Source: CAZBZG01 sp964496245 | GTDB taxonomy: Bacteria > Planctomycetota > SZUA-567 | Reading direction: 5' to 3' | DNA length: 8,630 nt | Assembly (NCBI GenBank): GCA_964496245.1 | Contig: CAZBZG010000205.1 | Span: 1 to 8,630 of the forward strand | In this document: positions 6,283 through 8,630 of the stretch, one piece after another | How the letters are laid out: every line of letters starts with the position of its first letter | Position numbering within the stretch: position 1 is the stretch's first letter | The notes under the pieces: generated by a model | What the model was told of the DNA's origin: nothing | The model's input: the letters and a program-made list of their open reading frames with translations, nothing else | Databases searched by the model: none | Program-made: the position numbers and the translations under genes

Positions 6283-6316
6283 AGTGTTCTCCTCTTGAAA
6301 AATGATCCCTCGAAAT

Positions 6317-6346
6317 CGAACGGTCGCACCCCCTCAGCAAGTTCAC
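6317..6346 (-). promoter_or_regulatory. Candidate ECF-sigma promoter for the Cys-rich gene
   Basis: On the minus strand GTGAACTT (6346-6339) is followed after 16 bases by CGTTCG (6322-6317). This resembles the ECF pattern of a GGAACTT-like -35 and a CGTC/CGTT-like -10 at 16-17 bases. The -10 would put the transcript start near 6310, about 28 bases before the ATG at 6282. The sigma factor encoded at 5738-5178 is the natural candidate to use it. It is a single site judged by eye. Confidence 0.4.
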
Positions 6347-6451
6347 CCCTTCTGTGTCGCGTGGCGGCGGAGTGTGACGGGAAATCCGCAATGCTATGCC
6401 GCGAAAGGGTTAAAACGGCTGGCGGCACATTAATGGCTTGGGTCGTTTCTC

Positions 6452-6479
6452 TTGCGCTGAGCGCGTTGGCGCCTATAGT
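6452..6479 (+). promoter_or_regulatory. Candidate housekeeping promoter for trkA-trkH
   Basis: TTGCGC (6452-6457) and TATAGT (6474-6479) are separated by 16 bases. The -10 matches five of six consensus positions; the -35 matches only the TTG. The start would lie near 6486, giving a leader of about 50 bases before the trkA ATG. The rest of the 254-base gap (6283-6536) shows only the divergent candidate promoter for the Cys-rich gene. Confidence 0.4.
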
Positions 6480-6536
6480 GATGCAGGACGGCGCATGCGA
6501 CCTGGAGGGATGCGCTGGATCCATCAGGAGTGGAGC

Positions 6537-7898
6537 ATGAAGATCGTGATCGTAGGTGTAGGGCGCATGGGATTCGATCTCGCCCAGCAACTCGACCGGG
6601 AAGGGCACGAGGTCTTTGTGGTGGATCGCGAGCCGCGGCGCGTGGAGCTCGTGCGCACGCGCCTGGACGTCATGGCCATCGTGGGATCGGGGTCGGGCCT
6701 CAAGGCCTTGCGGGAGGCGTCCGTGGGGGATGCCGATCTCTTGATCGCAGCGACCAACTCGGATGAAGTGAACATCGTCTCGTGCCTGGTGGCGCGCGAC
6801 ATGGGGATCCAGCGCCGCATCGCACGCGTCCAGTCCATGCAGCTCTCCACGGATCTGCAGGACATCGATCCCGCGTTGCTGGGAGTGGACGAGTTTATCA
6901 ATCCCATGCAGGTGACGGTGGACCGGCTGTGCCACATGGTGGCCACGCCCGGGACGGCCGAATCAGCTGAATTCGCCGACGGCCGCATCGTGCTGCGCGC
7001 GCTCCAGGTGGGCGAAGGCTCGCCCCTGACGCAAGGATCGCTGGAGGATCAGCGCAGACGTTTCGAGGAGCCCTTCCTGATCTGCCTGGTGCGACGGAAC
7101 AAGGAGCTGATCGTCCCGTCAGGCGAGTTTCATCTGGCGGGCGGCGACATCGCGTACGCGGTGCTGGAGGCGGCGAGTCTCGAGCCGTTTCTGACGGCCT
7201 ACGGATTCCAGAAGGAGCAGACCCGGCGGCTCGTCGTCTTCGGGGGCGAGCGGCTGGGGCGCGCGCTGTGCGCCGCGCTCGAAAGCAGCGTCTCGGACGT
7301 CATCCTGCTCGAGCCGGACGAGGCGATCTGTGCCGAGGCGGCCGAGACTCTCGCGCATGCCTCGGTCGTCCACGGTTCGCCGCTGGATCTGGCGCTCGTG
7401 GAGGATTTGAAGTTCGGCGGTGTGAATTTCTTTATCGGCGCCAGCCAAAGCGATGAACTCAACCTGTCCTCCGCCCTTCTGGCCAAGCGTCTGGGGGTCG
7501 GCCGATCGGTCATGGTGACGAGCCAGCCGGAGCACGTGGACCTGTTCGAATCCGTTCCCGTGGATGCTGTGGTGTCGCCCCTGATGCTCTCCGTCGGTGC
7601 GGTACTGCGGGCGGTGCGGCAGGGGCGAGTGGTGTCGCTCTTCAAGTTGGCCGGCGGCCGCGGGGAAGCCCTGGAGATCGAGGTGTCGTCCACGGCGCCG
7701 GTCGTGGACCGGCCGCTACGCGAGGTGGGCCGCGAGCTCGGGGCCGGCGTGGTTGTTGCGGCCGTGTTGACGCCAGAGGGCGCGCGCCTCGCCGGGGGCG
7801 ATACGGTCATGCGAGCCGGGGACCGCGCTGTAGTCATCGGCCAGCAGGAGGCGTGCGAGCGCGCCGCCGGCGCACTCTCGGGAGGCGCCACAGGATGA
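6537..7898 (+). CDS. trkA: TrkA, NAD-binding regulatory subunit of Trk potassium uptake
   Basis: A 453-aa cytoplasmic protein of normal TrkA length, with two RCK units in tandem. It gates the TrkH potassium channel subunit by binding nucleotides. The first Rossmann domain starts MKIVIVGVGRMG (Gly7, Gly9, Gly12), with Asp30 ending the second strand (VFVVDRE) and AATNSDEVNIV at 71-81. An RCK-C domain follows (about 135-220). The second Rossmann domain begins RRLVVFGGERLG (230-241); its middle glycine is Glu238, so this site is degenerate. A second RCK-C domain ends the chain. The ATG at 6537 is chosen over an upstream in-frame ATG at 6438 because the protein then begins exactly at the first strand and AGGAG (6526-6530) sits six bases before it. 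The stop overlaps the trkH ATG. Confidence 0.95.
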   Translation: MKIVIVGVGRMGFDLAQQLDREGHEVFVVDREPRRVELVRTRLDVMAIVGSGSGLKALREASVGDADLLIAATNSDEVNIVSCLVARDMGIQRRIARVQSMQLSTDLQDIDPALLGVDEFINPMQVTVDRLCHMVATPGTAESAEFADGRIVLRALQVGEGSPLTQGSLEDQRRRFEEPFLICLVRRNKELIVPSGEFHLAGGDIAYAVLEAASLEPFLTAYGFQKEQTRRLVVFGGERLGRALCAALESSVSDVILLEPDEAICAEAAETLAHASVVHGSPLDLALVEDLKFGGVNFFIGASQSDELNLSSALLAKRLGVGRSVMVTSQPEHVDLFESVPVDAVVSPLMLSVGAVLRAVRQGRVVSLFKLAGGRGEALEIEVSSTAPVVDRPLREVGRELGAGVVVAAVLTPEGARLAGGDTVMRAGDRAVVIGQQEACERAAGALSGGATG

Positions 7899-8630
7899 AC
7901 TGGCGCTTGGTGCTCTACATCCTCGGTGCGCTCTGTGTCGTGGCCGCCGCTGCCATGCTGGTGCCGCTCGGCATCGCGCTTCTCGGTGAGGAGGCCCAGA
8001 CCCTCGGAACCAAGACGGCGTGGGCATTCGGTATCGGGGTCGGCTTCAGCCTCGGAGTGGGCTTGCTCCTCCGGTTGCTGACCCACAGGAGCGCCCACGA
8101 CCGGTTCACCGCGTCTGAAGGCTTTGCCGTGGCCGTTTTCGGTTGGCTGCTGCTGGCCGGTCTGGGCGCGGTTCCTTTGTACCTGTGCCGCAGCACCGGC
8201 ACGCTCCAGGCAGGCCAGAGCCACCGGGTCGTGGGACGAAGCCCCGGGCCGGCCTTCTCCTATCTCGACGCCTACTTCGAGACCATGAGCGGTTTCACCA
8301 CCACGGGCGCGTCCGTCTTCGGCACCTCCCGCCGCGTCACCGACGCTGCGGGCAACGAAGTCGGCCGGGGCATGATCGAGGCGCTGCCTCCGAGCTTCCT
8401 GTTCTGGCGGAGCCTGACGCACTGGCTGGGCGGCATGGGCATCGTTGTGCTCTGCCTCGCCATTCTGCCGGCCCTGCGTGCGGGGGGGTACCCGATGTTC
8501 CAGGCCGAGGTGCCCGGGCCCACGGCCGAGCGGCTGCGGCCACGCATCCGGGAGACGGCCGCCATCCTGTGGGGCGTGTACGTGCTGCTGAGCGGGGGCG
8601 AAACCCTGCTTCTCTGGCTGGGGGACATGC
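7895..8630 (+). CDS. trkH: TrkH, potassium-translocating membrane subunit (cut by right edge)
   Basis: The first 245 residues of a TrkH/KtrB-family potassium transporter, open to the right edge. It forms the membrane pore partnered by TrkA. Hydrophobic segments lie at about 5-30, 42-62 and 76-98. The first pore loop and selectivity filter are seen in YFETMSGFTTTGASV (127-141), with the TTTGA filter at 135-139. FWRSLTHWLGGMGIVVL (170-186), the family's WxxGxGI-type segment, follows. About 20 extra residues (SRRVTDAAGNEVGRG region, 145-163) separate the filter from that segment, longer than in typical TrkH. The ATG lies inside the trkA stop (ATGA), so translation is probably coupled. The remaining three pore repeats are outside the window. 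Confidence 0.94.
   Translation, partial: MNWRLVLYILGALCVVAAAAMLVPLGIALLGEEAQTLGTKTAWAFGIGVGFSLGVGLLLRLLTHRSAHDRFTASEGFAVAVFGWLLLAGLGAVPLYLCRSTGTLQAGQSHRVVGRSPGPAFSYLDAYFETMSGFTTTGASVFGTSRRVTDAAGNEVGRGMIEALPPSFLFWRSLTHWLGGMGIVVLCLAILPALRAGGYPMFQAEVPGPTAERLRPRIRETAAILWGVYVLLSGGETLLLWLGDM

Noticed and set aside
6391..6398. ATGCTATG, also found on the minus strand at 2549-2542 and nearly at 419-426
   Set aside because: A short word with no consistent position; the trkA upstream copy has no AraC-type neighbour, so chance is likely. It also warns against over-reading the CAATA motif.
6295..6540. Plus-strand open frame of 81 codons before trkA
   Set aside because: No ribosome binding site or family resemblance; it covers both candidate promoters and overlaps the trkA start.

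Overview
The window is GC-rich, densely coded bacterial DNA with short gaps and several ATGA stop/start overlaps. No gene here is a reliable taxonomic marker. The set of divergent AraC-family regulators beside a URO-D-like protein and a type I sulfatase suggests the Planctomycetota-Verrucomicrobiota-Lentisphaerota-Kiritimatiellota sphere (polysaccharide degraders). That placement is an inference made without a database search.

Left part (1-4333): two divergent regulator/enzyme pairs. An AraC-family regulator, cut by the left edge, faces a uroporphyrinogen-decarboxylase-like protein of 412 aa. A second, complete AraC-family regulator of 254 aa faces a 575-aa formylglycine-type sulfatase. The two short divergent promoter regions share a CAATA-containing motif, so the pairs may be co-regulated. 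The likely setting is use of a sulfated glycan or other sulfate ester, but no transporter or glycosidase is in view.

Middle part (4385-6346, all on the minus strand): this is the most unusual region. An ECF sigma factor, an 88-aa single-membrane-span protein and a membrane-anchored Spy/CpxP/CnrX-like protein overlap by ATGA and form a tight operon. Their sizes and types recall the CnrH/CnrY/CnrX metal-sensing sigma system. Just upstream on the same strand lies a small gene for a probable secreted protein with 12 cysteines in a degenerate Glu-Cys-Lys-Gly repeat, encoded by a 12-bp tandem repeat. It has a strong ribosome binding site, a candidate ECF-type promoter and a UUCG-loop terminator. 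I read this as a possible envelope metal or thiol stress module in which the Cys-rich protein is an effector. This is inference.

Right part (6537-8630): trkA (two-domain NAD-binding regulator of potassium uptake) overlaps the start of trkH (potassium-conducting membrane subunit), which runs off the right edge. A divergent intergenic region of 254 bp separates trkA from the Cys-rich gene and carries a candidate promoter for each direction. There is no gene-free stretch over 300 bases. I saw no tRNA, rRNA, CRISPR array, insertion sequence or attachment site.
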